A stretch of 64,000 nt of DNA from Laccaria trichodermophora. Taxonomy: Eukaryota > Basidiomycota > Agaricomycetes > Agaricales > Hydnangiaceae. The translations under genes were made by a program, and so were the position numbers. Positions 11,901-22,889 of the stretch are shown piece by piece. The stretch covers positions 676,762-740,761 of the forward strand of contig JACTVC010000023.1 of the NCBI GenBank assembly GCA_018417955.1, given 5' to 3'. Below the pieces are notes generated by a model. The model saw only the letters and a list, made by a program, of their open reading frames with translations, did not search any database and was not told the origin of the DNA. How positions within the stretch are numbered: position 1 is the first letter of the stretch; every line of letters starts with the position of its first letter.

Positions 11901-12191
11901 TTCCAGACTTGGATGTTGGCCTCCCTGCAGCCAGGGCCATCTGTGCCTTTGGATGCTGCGCTGGAAGCAAGTGTAGATGGGCCTCAACATCTCGCTAGCA
12001 AAGGGACAACATCCCACCTGACAAAGCATACTTTGGATAGATCCGACAGTGGTGAGAAAGAGGAAGGCCCTCCATTGAAGAAGCCTTGAATGGCAGTGAT
12101 AGCGACAAGAAGCAGCAACCAGACCAATGTGGCTGCTCCATCGGTCCCTATGACCAGGTCGAAGGCTAAGCATGGGGGCAGGAGGAAGTAA
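8901..12191 (+). pseudogene. KDZ-associated accessory protein of unknown function, interrupted by a foldback element
   Basis: The start MTNSELDVPLPP is followed by WQIDILKRYLLDYKSKK and VKIWK, a likely intron, then a frame with RVRKPKEIK, and FCQTFAEKAWKQLGGRVYIF (from 9538). FNFNAELGMGTSYQDINPE and APMDLETKENGEPILPEPD (to 9900) continue it. This order matches an uncharacterised basidiomycete family often found beside KDZ transposases. A lysine-rich, probably nuclear, segment follows (AKKRKTNRRKG near 10,410). Beyond 10,570 the frame seems to run on through a duplicated motif (TSTSVGHAEP before, TSSSVGHAQP after the 10,753-11,565 insertion). It ends in a basic tail MTRSKAKHGGRRK near 12,191. 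Several frame changes need introns or mutations. The exon structure is uncertain, and the region after 10,570 could be a separate gene. Confidence 0.55.
10753..11565. mobile_element. Foldback element with TA duplication (Tc1/mariner-like MITE), 813 bp
   Basis: Two inverted arms of about 325 bp (10,753-11,077 and 11,241-11,565), roughly 95% alike by eye, start with CAGTGACTCACTATAAG and end with its complement. TA dinucleotides flank both ends (10,751-10,752 and 11,566-11,567). The CAGTG terminus and TA duplication fit Tc1/mariner mobilisation. The spacer (about 11,086-11,228) is a third, diverged copy of the inner half of the left arm, in direct orientation. No transposase is encoded. Confidence 0.8.
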
Positions 12192-12394
12192 ATTGCCTGG
12201 TATTTGGCCCATTTGGTTAAATATTATTTCTACCTATGTCATCTGCATCTGTGGATCTGAATTACTTTCACTTAGACCTATCAATCTTGTATTGTCACTA
12301 ATATAAACATCCATGGGTGATGTCTGTTAGATCCGCACCTGTGGATCTATGAATATTCTTGACTTACAGAGTCATCAGGACTTGTATTGTCACT

Positions 12395-12456
12395 AACATA
12401 AATCACCCATGGGTGATTTATGTTGGATTCCCTCTGATGGGACATCAGAGGGAATC
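12395..12456. other. Perfect 30-bp palindrome next to a 14-bp hairpin
   Basis: Positions 12,395-12,424 form a perfect 30-bp palindrome centred on CCCATGGG. Directly after it, 12,426-12,456 is a hairpin with a 14-bp perfect stem (GATTCCCTCTGATG) and a GGA loop. Part of the palindrome recurs upstream near 12,291-12,325 (TTGTATTGTCACTAA... CCATGGGTGAT). The rest of 12,200-12,549 holds no gene I recognise. Confidence 0.75.
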
Positions 12457-12549
12457 ACAAAGGCCATCCTAGAAGTCAACGCTGTCTATTTGCAAAAGAT
12501 ATGAATGACAAAATGTATGTACAAATCCCCTGATCTTCTGAGTAGCCAA

Positions 12550-13871
12550 CTATCTAATGGAGGGCTTTTGCCCAGTTGACTGGAGACCCATTGATAGAGT
12601 TGTAGATATATTGGCCCTCATTGATGGAGGGCAGGAGTCTATCAAAGGAGGGGGAGTGAGGCTGCATGTCGTTGGATGGGGTTGAATATCCCGCAGCTGC
12701 ATCATCTGGACCTTTTTCTTGACGTGGGTCAACATGACCTGTGCCCCCTCCTGAACATCTCCCCCACTCTCAACCTCCTTCAAAACAGCATCATCCTCAA
12801 CCACTTTGTCTGGCCCCACTGCACACAAAACCCTTGCCTGAAAGAGGTTGCTGGCTATGATGTTCAGGCAGAACCCCTCCAATTTCCCCAGTCACTCTTC
12901 GATGGATTCCCTCCCATGGTGGACATTCTGTACATCTTCCTCCATTCTGGCCTCCCAGCCAGATTGTCAATCTCATCTGGCAACTTGCAAATGCCATCAG
13001 AGTCATTGAGGTGAAGGGTGGTGTTTACCCAGTCGATGAAGTTCCTCATACGGGTTTGCAGCTTCTCGGATACTGTGTCAAGCTGCTGCTGGGTCGTGAT
13101 TCAAGGCAAGGATTCAACCTTTGCCTGGAGTGTCTCCACCTCCTCGAGAGCAATGCTGCCTGTGTCTTGGACCTCATGTTTGCGGAAGTGGTTGAACTTC
13201 TCCTCAAAGGCCCTTTGACCTTCCTCCAACTCTACCAGAGCTGATTTCTGCATCGCCAACTCCCTCTTCAACTCCTCCAATTCCTGGTCCTTCTGCTGAA
13301 TAGCTATGGCGGACATAGCCTCCACCTGTGCTGACGTCTCCTGAACCTTGCTGGACACCTTGTCCAGATCCAAGCTCCATTGCTGTATGGACATCAGGAG
13401 GCTGTCCAGCCTATGGGTGAAAGGATCCGGGAGATCGATCAATGCTGGGGAGCCTCCACAGAGCACCACAAAAGTAGACCCTGCAGTTGTTAAGTGACTA
13501 ATTTCAATAGAGAGAACTCCAAACTTACTGGGAGTTTCTCCAGCATGACCTGGTTATACACTCGTGTCCCTCAACTTCTGCTCCATGACATTGACATTGG
13601 CCTCCACTGACTGCTGCATTGATGCCCATGTAACTTGGAGAGTGACCCCCTGATCATCTTTGGTAGCTGGAACAGTCACATCTGCCAAGGACTTCTCAGG
13701 GATCTGGTTGGGTCCAGTGTACCACTTGTTGGCATAGACAGTGGCCTTGTCCACAGGGATCAGATTTGCAGCATCATTCTTTGTGGGGGGAGGTTTTGCA
13801 GAAGCCTTGGTTGCCTGAGGTTGAGGACAAGTTTCCTTCACTGGGGGTGCTTTGCCAGTATGCTGTCTCAT
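12550..13871 (-). CDS. Coiled-coil protein of unknown function near the KDZ block (exons uncertain)
   Basis: The likely start MRQHTGKAPPVKETCPQPQ lies at 13,871. The first exon (to about 13,540) contains KWYTGPNQIPEKSLADV. A probable intron starting GTAAGTTTGG leads into an exon with LDLDKVSSKVQETSAQVEAM and QQKDQELEELKRELAMQKSA. Its heptad pattern indicates a long coiled coil (about 13,380-13,130). Further frames hold MRNFIDWVNTTLHLNDSDG, LPDEIDNLAGRPEWRKMY (about 13,049-12,900) and LEGFCLNIIASNLFQARVL. Joining them needs small frame corrections near 13,095 and 12,890. No family was recognised. It could be cargo of the KDZ element or a gag-like protein of another element. Confidence 0.45.
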
Positions 13872-13899
13872 CTAAATGATACTGTATTTTTAAAACCTC

Positions 13900-15640
13900 T
13901 TATTCAAAAGTCTCCAAGTAAGTTGACTCCCAAGCACATGGCTTCATTCACACTGTACTTATCTGACCACAAAGAAATTTCCTTTTGATTGATTACAACT
14001 GTCCACCTCCTAAGTCTCTACTTGGAGTGCAACTAGCTGGTCAATGGGGGGGCAATTGCTTGCCTTTTGACCTGCCAGCATGCTCCTTGTATACTCCAGA
14101 AGCCCCTATCTACTTTTTACATGTGTTTTTAATGCAGGATACTTCAGTCCGAATTACAAATATGAATTTTAGTGAACATGTGGTATATTTTGTAGTCTTT
14201 CTCTGTGAACACTACAGATTTTTGTAGTGTTGCATCTTTCATTTTCAAATGCATCAGTGTTTGATGCATACACGGAGTTAGCCGACATAGCTATTCTTAG
14301 CTTGGCATGATCTCGCGTGTTTCTTTTCTATGGCCTGGTTGCCGGTTTGACAGGTGGCATCATATAGTGATTAATGTTTCCTGATGCATTGATGTGCATG
14401 CGTACACATTACCAATAGCCTTTGGTCTTCCGTTGTTTCCAAGTCTTTAATTAAAATGCCTTGTCTTGGCTCGTCTTTTCATTATGGAGGTCGGGAGACA
14501 CTCCAAAAGCATTTTCAAATGTCTTTCTTAATTATCAGGAGTTCTTATTATATTTCATATAATAGAATATGTCTTTTTCATATGTTTGTACTTGTGATGT
14601 TTAGATGCATCAGTCTTTGATGTGTATGCAGGAATTGCCGTACATGGCTTTTCTGAATGGCCATGAGCCATGCCAAATCCTTGTACTTTTATTACTTAGG
14701 CATAGTTCAGTCTTTCAGTGTTTCAGACATGCCGTTTAAACATTTATGTCGTCTTTTCTGTATTTCTTGTATAAATACGAGTTTCACAATAAATCCATTA
14801 TGTGTTTCTAAACCCTTTGGTAGTAATGCAATTCTTCTCCCTGCGTTAGGTATTTACTCTAGAACCTCTTTGTGCTCTATTTCATGGTAGGTGAATCTTA
14901 GATAGGATCCAAGTATAATGTCACAACACATACTACTGCCAGTTCCAAGGCCTTTGTCCTATTTTCAGATTCCAGGCATTTGCATTTTTAGTCAACTGAG
15001 CTGGGTATGCACATTGACTCTTTGTATCATTGCAATTGTATGTAGTGTATTTATTAGAGATGACCTTTTATTGGTAAAATCGTTAAAATCGAATTTTATA
15101 TGGGTGAAATGGTTTCATCTGTATCACAGTGATGTTCATTCAGTCAACATGAATCCTAATTGTACCCATTTGCAGGTGGATCAATCCTAGTGAATCCAAA
15201 TCCCTAGTAGCCTCCATCTATGGTACAGAGGAGTGCAAAAAGAATGAAGGTTGGGTCATTTTCTGGTTCTTCCCAAGAATCTATTGTACCTCAAATGTAT
15301 TTGTGTATTCTTATACATTATGTAGGTGTATTACACCTCCCTTGGTATGGACAAATTTCAGTGAAAGCTGGCAGCCAGTAGCTTTTCCTGATGGGTTTTG
15401 ATGCACCTAGCATTTGGATTTTACTTACCATCTTACTAACTTCTTTCTTTCTTTCTCTCTTACTTTTTTTTTCAGATCCAGGGAGGGTGTAATCCTATGA
15501 TTACACTTGCTTACCATCACCTTCCATCTATTTGGATCCTTCATGCATATATATATATATATACATACTTGAGTTACTTCTTAAAGTCCTAAGCTATCAA
15601 TTAGTTTGATCTTAACCACCAAAGTCCTGAACTGATCATC
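13900..15640. other. AT-rich interval without recognised genes
   Basis: I see no supported gene. The stretch is AT-rich, with variants of GATGCATCAGT(G/C)TTTGATG near 14,250 and 14,605, a TTCTTTCTTTC run near 15,443 and an (AT)n microsatellite near 15,548-15,563. Open frames are short and of poor composition. Confidence 0.5.
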
Positions 15641-15649
15641 ACTGTTCAG

Positions 15650-15995
15650 AACATGTGGGGGAGGGTAAAGTACTGTTATGTTTTATACTACATAATAATA
15701 ATAACAATATCTGTTGTCTGCATCCATTGGAATTCTGTTGGACTTCTGTTGGCTGTGTTCACTGGAATTCCATTGGTCCTGGTCATTTCCAGTGGTTATT
15801 TCACTGCTATTCCATTGGTAGTCCATTGGAAAAGTTCATCAGACTGAGAGGTTTGACTAGAAATGCCTAGACAAGCAGCAGAAAACCATCAGAAAATTAC
15901 TGCACTCATGAAGCAGAAAAATATCCATTCAAATTACCCCAAGTCTGATGAAGTCTGGCTAGAGTCCACTCAGAAAAGCAGTGGCAGTGTAAAGA
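15650..15995 (-). mobile_element. Partial relative of the hAT-like element
   Basis: Read on the minus strand from 15,995 it starts GAGGTCTTTACACTGCCACT and continues much like the left end of the 5280-7143 element, at roughly 80% identity by eye over more than 120 bp. It shares the same GGAATTCCATTGG-type short repeats and an AT-rich AATAATAATA stretch near 15,690. The opposite end and a target duplication could not be identified, so it is a truncated or rearranged copy. Confidence 0.65.
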
Positions 15996-16099
15996 CCTCC
16001 CATTGGGGTAGCTCTTTGACTTATTGGACAATTGTAAATTTCTATTATTATAGTTCTGTAGGGTATCTACTGAATGCCCTGTTTTAGGAGGGTAGGGCC

Positions 16100-16400
16100 C
16101 CTGCCTCCCCTTCAAAAGGTAAATTTTATTCAGAGGAAAAAATTGTACATACCACAAAAAAAATTCAGTAGTGTGATAGGCAATTTTGTGACACTTTAAG
16201 GTCTTCACACCAAAAATATGTATTCAGTACATAATGAAAGCATGAAATATATCTAACTCAGAAACTTGGCACCAAAAGTATTTATCTAGTGCAAAAAAAA
16301 TAAATTCAGTAGTGTGAGAGCCAATTTTGTGACATTTTGCAGCAGAAATACAGAACAGATACAGTAAAGATTTTAGATTCATTTAGTACAATAATAAATA
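16100..16400. repeat. Short direct duplication downstream of NLR A
   Basis: Two related segments (about 16,150-16,200 and 16,290-16,345) share TTCAGTAGTGTGA, CCAATTTTGTGACA and the preceding A-run. They are spaced about 140 bp apart. No coding potential was recognised. The 16,400-16,545 stretch is AT-rich 3' flank of the NLR gene. Confidence 0.5.
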
Positions 16401-16545
16401 TAGTACCACTAATAGTCAGGTATAAGAGGTTGACTGAAGTGATGCCAGAGGAATGGCTGAGCCTTAGTGAGCACTGTGCATTTGTATTATATGGTACTGC
16501 ATAAAATTTGTAATCAAGCCACGACCCCCTGCTGAGTGCTACTCT

Positions 16546-19500
16546 CTACACTTGTGAGATGCATTGACTCCAATTTTTACCATGAACAAAGTTGTTAAAG
16601 TTAATAAAGGTTGGATTATTAGCAATTATAGCTGTTGTCCTTGGACAAAGTAAACCAGGTCTATTGATTTGTGGCACCCAGAAGAGATGTGACTTGGAAT
16701 CTGCTTTCATCATCCAATGATCCATGGGAGTGAAATTAACAGGTCTACCATAGAAATCATGGAACAGTGTATGGGATAGACTAGTGTTATTGACATTGTT
16801 TCCAGCTTCTGCCTCAATGGATGTGGATGGAGGTGTATCTAAAGTCAGGTGTGTTGATTGATCCAGTTTATGATAATGTGTCTGAACAATACTATCATTA
16901 GTTAACAATTGAGCAGCACTGGCATAATTATCATAGCTAACCCAATCATCATAGACAATAAGAGAATCCTCTGCATTTTGAGATGCATCTGCATGGCATG
17001 GTTTTACTGTGTTGTCATTAGATCCAGAGGAAATATGTCTGCTATCAGAAGAAAATATCACAGACTCAGTATCAGCATCATAGTCTGCCATCATAATCTG
17101 ACCCATCTGGGCATCCCATATTCTGATAGCTCCATCACTAGATCCAGAGATGATGTGTCTCCCATCAGGTGAAAATTCAACTGAAAAAACTGCACAACTA
17201 TGACCACTGAGTGGTTCCATCACACTCTGGCCTGTGTGGACATCCCATAGTCTAAGTGTCTTATCATATGACCCAGAGACAATATACATGCCATCAGGGG
17301 AGAATGCAACTGAAGTGACCTCATCTTGATGACCAATAAGTGGACTCATCACACTTTGACCTGTCTGGGCATCCCAAAGCCTAACTGTGCCATCATAAGA
17401 TCCAGAGGCAACATGCTTGCCATTACAGGAGAATGCAACTGATCTAACATAATCACTATGACCAACTAATGGATCCATTATGCTCTGACCTGTTTGAGCA
17501 TCCCAAAGTCTAAGTGTGTAGTCTTGAGATCCAGAAACAATGTACCTTCCATCAGGTGAAAATGAGACTGAAGTCACATGATCATCATGACCAACCAGTG
17601 GGTTCATTATGCTCTGACCAGTTTGAGCATTCCACAATCTTAATGTATGATCAAAGGATCCAGAAACAATATATCTGCAATCTGGAGAATATGCAACTGA
17701 TAGAACTGCAGACCTATGGCCCCTGAGAGGACCCAGTAAACTCTGACCTGTCTGAGCATTCCAGACTCTGATTGTGCGATCCCTAGAGCCAGAAACAATA
17801 TATCTGCCATTGGAAGAAAATGCCACTGAACACACACTTCCTATGTGGCCTCTCAGAGGATCCATTGCACTCTGACCTGTTAGAAAATCCCAGATTTTGA
17901 CTGTAGTATCATTAGACACAGAAGCAATGTGCATTCCATCAGGTGAAAATGCAACTTGATTGATCCACTTCTTATGATGAGAAACTATATCTATTTTATT
18001 TGGACCTGTCAGAACCTGAGCATCCCAGAGTTTGACTGTACCATCATCTAATCCAAGAGCAATGTGCCTTCCACAAGGAGAATAAGCTACTGTCTGAATT
18101 GAACCTGCACCATATTCTGGACTCAACATGCACTGGCCTGTTTGAGTATCCCAAACTCTGATACTATGAGAATCAGCAACAGATACAACATGTCTGCCAT
18201 CAGGAGAAAAGGCCACTGCATTGACTGGGCAAGGATGACCACTGTCATCTCTCATCACACAATGACCTGTCCAAGTATCCCAAACTATGACACTATGATC
18301 ATCAGATCCACACACAACATGCCTCCCATCAGGAGAAAATGCAACTGAATATACTTCATCATTATCACAAGGATCCATGACACACTGACCTCCCTGAAAA
18401 TCCCAGACTCTGACTGTTCCATCACCAGATCCAGACACAATATGCCTACCATCAGAAGAAAATGCAATTGAATACACTTCACCATCATGACCTTCAAGAG
18501 GATCCATGACACTCTGACCAGTCTGAGCATCCCAGACTCTTAGTGTTTTATCAGCAGAGCCAGACACAATATATCTGCCATCTGAAGAAAATACAACTGA
18601 GTGCACTTCAGCCTCATGGCCTCTTAGAGGATCCATGACACTCTGACCTGTGTGAGCATCCCAAACTCTGATTGTTTTATCAGCAGATCCAGATATGATG
18701 TACCTGCCATCAGGTGAAAATGCAATTGAATGCACTTCACCCTCATGGCCTTTGAGAGGATTCATTACACTTTGACCTGTCAGAGAATCCCAGACTCTGA
18801 TTGTTTTATCATCGGACCCAGAGACAATGTGCATGCCATCAGGTGAAAATGCAACTGATTCTACCAAATCACTATGACCCTCTAGTATTAAAAAACACCT
18901 GTCTGACCAATTTTCCATTTGACCAGTCTGAACTATCAAAGTTTTCTCAAAATGTTTCAAGAAATGCATAGATATTTTTGAATCCTTGGGTGCAAAGGGT
19001 AGTGCTGACAGATAGATATGTGGTGCTGCCATAGATATTGGCTCAATAAACTCCATTATAAATCGATTTGCATCATTTGCAAAATCTGATATAGTACAGT
19101 TTAATGTCTAGATTTTTTCAATTGAAATTAGTATAAAATATTTGTCTCCATGTACAACACTTACCCTGCTCCAGCTTGCAGCCAACAACAGTAACTGAGC
19201 AGCATGATTTACAGTGTCTCTCAAGCTCATAACTTCTAGCCAATGTAGAACATGGTCTAACATGAATTTCTCCATCTGAAACATTACTTCTGACTGTAAA
19301 GTTTCATTGGAACTCCTTTGCAGATAGATTGCCCAGAAATGACTTGCATGATCTAAAGCAGTAGATTTCACACTCTCAATGTGATTCTCTAGCTCTGGAA
19401 TGTCTTCATTTAAGACATGTGATGTTTCAAGATCAAAGAAGTTAAACTTGAGTACTGCATTCATAAATTTTAGACAATATCCAGCAAGACATAGGCTGTA

Positions 19501-21686
19501 CTTCTGTGAATCAACCCAAAAGGTTTGAGAACGCTTTGGAGCAAGCAGAAAATCTGTAACTGACTGATGACAGATCTGCACATGGCCAGTTTCACTGATA
19601 GACATGATTGGGCTTATTCGGCTAATTATTGACAATGCATCTCGAACCCCAAGAAGCTGTTCAAAATCACTGGAACGAAGTGGATTTTTTGCAACAACAA
19701 TTGAGCCCAAAACTGATGACAAGGAATTTTTCTCTGTTTCTCTTAGACCCTGAAAAGCAGCAGAAATGATGTGATGGTACAAGGTATCAATGGCATCAGT
19801 CCCTTCTCCAGAATTTGAACATATAACTTCCAGCCTCTCTTGGATGTCACCACCCTTATACAGGATAAAGTCCATTGCAGATTTAGCCCAAATGAATAGC
19901 CCAGCAGCTTTTTCTACAAGAAATGAAATTTTTTCTAGACCAGGCCAATTCAGATATAGAGCTGAGGTATCTAACTTAGCCCCTTCAAGAAATCTTGTGG
20001 TAAAGTATTTCCAAAGATCATCAGCAGTCTGATCAGAAACTTCATCCCCAGCATGAAGGTCAATATGATAACTAACAGAATCCAGTGCACTCTGAATATC
20101 AGGATAACGACGACTTGTAACTAGAAGCTTTAGAGACTTGGAAAGCTGAGAACAGGATTGTAATGAAGGTAAGAGTTTCTCATATGAATCACACTCATCC
20201 AGAGCATCAACAACAAGAAGAAGTGGCTTCACAGAGCTAAGAGACACCTCACGGAGTGGCTTGACAATGAGATGCTCAAATTGCATTGAAATATCAAGGC
20301 CTCTGATATTAGCTTTCTGTGCCTCTAGTGCTTGGGCTATAGATGTTTTTAATGCAATGGTTCCCTGAGCAAGGTCTAAAGCAAGGCGTCTCCATAAGTT
20401 ATCTGGATTTCGAAGCTCAGCCTGATCACGGTGGAAGAAGAATTGCCCAGAAAAATGTTCAAAGCCAGCCACAACAGTTGAAGCAATTGTTGTTTTCCCA
20501 GAGCCAGGACTGCCAGAAAGCCAGAGAATATTTGGCATGCTCAGATCATTAACCCAAGCTTCAATGTCTGTGAGCACATCCACCCGAGTTCCAGGCATGC
20601 ATCTCTCTGATGGTTTGCTATGTAAGGGAGCCTTGAGCTCTTGCAACCATTTATCTGCCTGCAGAATTGGCTGATATAAGTTATGAATATCATTAGCATA
20701 ACATGACTTTCCTTAGATTCCTCTATTGTGCTATTGATTTTTTCTTGAAGTTCCTCAGTATTGTTGTAGTGGACCTGCAAGATGTAGATGTGACTTAGCA
20801 TGGAAATGTCAATGAGAAGGTTCACTGACAATTTGTCCAGCAATAATTACACTATGATCCATCTGAATATCTTGTGCTCCAGAAAAGACAGTTACTTGAC
20901 CTGCTGTAGTATCTTTTGAGAGGAAAGTGTCAGTTTCAGCTGACTACCTTACCATTCTGATTGGCCTCTGTTGTCTTGACCTGTTCAGTAGTCTTAATCC
21001 TGTCAGCTGTAAAGAATCATGAACAATGAAGAATAAGAAATGGACATTTTGATATACTTTGGAAGTGTTCCTTATGCCAAGGAAGAACCTAAATTTTGGT
21101 GTCAGTGAGTCAATTGAGCATAGAAGTATTTTTCATACACAGAAAGAGCTCATCACTTCATTTATCTTTCCCTCAAACTTCTCGATATACTCTTTATCTT
21201 GTGTAAAGCTGGGAAATTTCCTCAAACTCTGCTGGTGAATATCTGAAACATCTTCTTTTAGATGGCTCAAAGTTCTAGTACAGTATTCAAATTCAAACAC
21301 ATCTACGATGACAGCCAAAGTCACGCACCCTTGCAAATCCTCAAGCCAAGACTGCAAAGCAGAGGGAACCTGATCCTCGCGAAATTGACAGGTATACTGA
21401 ATGATCTCCTCGACCTTCCTAATAAGAGTATCCGAACAAGCAATCCAAGCTCTCTTGTTGTAGTTGAATTTCTAATTTGATCATCAGATAGGTTTGGCAC
21501 AACGATTAGAGCAAAGCCGAGCACCTTAATGACCTCGACGATACCCAAGGCCTTGATGACCGCCAACTTCAGGGGCGGAAAGGCGTCATCAGATGCGGCG
21601 ACAGCTTCGAGTCTCTGAAGACTGGCGCCTCCGCCGACAGCTTGCCGATGTCTGTTTGCACTGGGACTCCATTCAATAGTATTCAT
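16546..21686 (-). CDS. NLR-like NACHT-WD40 protein A (apparently intact)
   Basis: Agaricomycete NLR-type protein, a presumed signalling receptor (function inferred from the family). Exon 1 starts MNTIEWSPSANRH (21,686) and ends VEVIK at a 53-bp intron (21,472-21,524). Exon 2 holds NYNKRAWIACSDTLIRKVEE. A 54-bp intron (21,275-21,328) and several small exons follow. The NACHT exon contains PGTRVDVLTDIEAWV, Walker A GSPGSGKTT (near 20,510), Walker B LLVVDALDECD (near 20,200) and LLVTSRRYPDI. A 57-bp intron with GTAAGT donor (19,108-19,164) precedes APHIYLSALPFAP. Fourteen WD40 repeats plus one degenerate repeat follow (about 18,890-16,990), enough for two seven-bladed propellers, many nearly alike (SPDGRYIVSGS, RVWDAQTGQS). 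The conserved tail includes HLFWVPQINRPG. The region between 21,130 and 20,650 needs three or four introns. I chose the start because copy B shares it. The coding body has almost no CpG. Confidence 0.85.
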
Positions 21687-22267
21687 TTTGTTGATGTTGT
21701 TGTTACTGGTAGTAGCGTTTGCGTGTGCGTTCGTGGTGGTGGTGGTGGTGGTTGATAAGAAACCGATACACATGCTGCGGTGCCGCATTGCCCTCATGCC
21801 ATGGTCATGCGCCGTATCATCTATTTTTGAACTTGCTCTTAGACGCTCACGGCAATCCATTAAATTCTGCACTCCAGACTTCCTTGAGATATCTACCGCT
21901 TCAATGTAGTCGACGCGGCCTACGTCTACATCCCAATTCTCGCTTCAACACACCAGCGTCTGGCACAAAGGCTGACAAAGCGTATGTCATTCCGCTCATG
22001 GAGTTGGTGTTGATGACGTGTGTGCCTTTACACCATCCACTTCGATCGAGATTGCAGGGCGCTTGATCACCCTCCTGAACGATAAGTCCGTATGGCAGTG
22101 TAGGGAGAAGCGAGTCAAGTTGTGCGTTCTTCTTGACGGGCCGCATAGCCTTCTCGTCGTCCATTTTAGTCCGTCACATTGACAGCGCAGAGAAATTATG
22201 CAAGATTCCCATATTTTTTGATGATTCGTTGACCAAGCCGCCCGACAGCGAGTTTTGAAATTTTACC

Positions 22268-22380
22268 AAGATGAGCGCGCTGCAGGAAGCGCCCGAAAGA
22301 AACTGCCGACAGAAAAGCAGTATGCGGAGAGCGTAGCATCTGAGAATGAGATCACAGCGAATGGGCAACGTCAGAAATTA
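22268..22380 (+). other. Conserved short open segment upstream of NLR A
   Basis: ATGAGCGCGCTGCAGGAAGC opens a segment whose frame, after a small shift, reads EKQYAESVASENEITANGQ. The duplicate at 36,966 gives MSAVREAPERKQMTRKRHAE and VALENEITANGQ. It may be the first exon of a gene diverging from the NLR. No homologue was recognised and copy 1 is frameshifted. Confidence 0.3.
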
Positions 22381-22889
22381 CCAGAATATCCAAACTGTGA
22401 CACCTACTTTACGATGGAATGGCTGCCGGGCCTATCCACGGCCACCCATTGCATTGGTTCGCTGAGCGACGTTCCTAAGCTTAGAGGTCGCGCAATCGAC
22501 TGAGTTTCGTTTACCTTCCGGATTACACATGGAGACTCGGACCCGTGTACTGCTCCTGACGTCGGAAAGAATGAGACTTGACGCGGTAGCTACTAAATGG
22601 GAGAAAAAATTCGGAATAGAAAAAACCACTTTGCCGTTATTACCCCATATATGTTGATACCATCGGTGGAGTACCAGACGGAAGTCTAAAGGGGGCGTTG
22701 TTGAACGTACGACAGTCATGTTTAATCACTATGACGGTTGCATGATGGAACTCTGAGACAAAAGCATCAGCAAAAGATTCATCAGTTTTAAACCGTTGTG
22801 TCGCGTAATCCACGTCCCATTTGATGAAGGGCAATCGCCAAGAGCTAAAGATTCTGTGAACACTCTATCACTCAGAGTCCGCAGAGGTT

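Noticed and set aside
15650..15995. Complete hAT-like element with its own target duplication
   Set aside because: One end matches the 5280-7143 element but the other end and an 8-bp duplication could not be found; kept only as a partial copy.
17640..18530. Small plus- and minus-strand frames inside the WD40 region
   Set aside because: They are other-frame readings of the NLR A WD40 repeats and recur with repeat periodicity.
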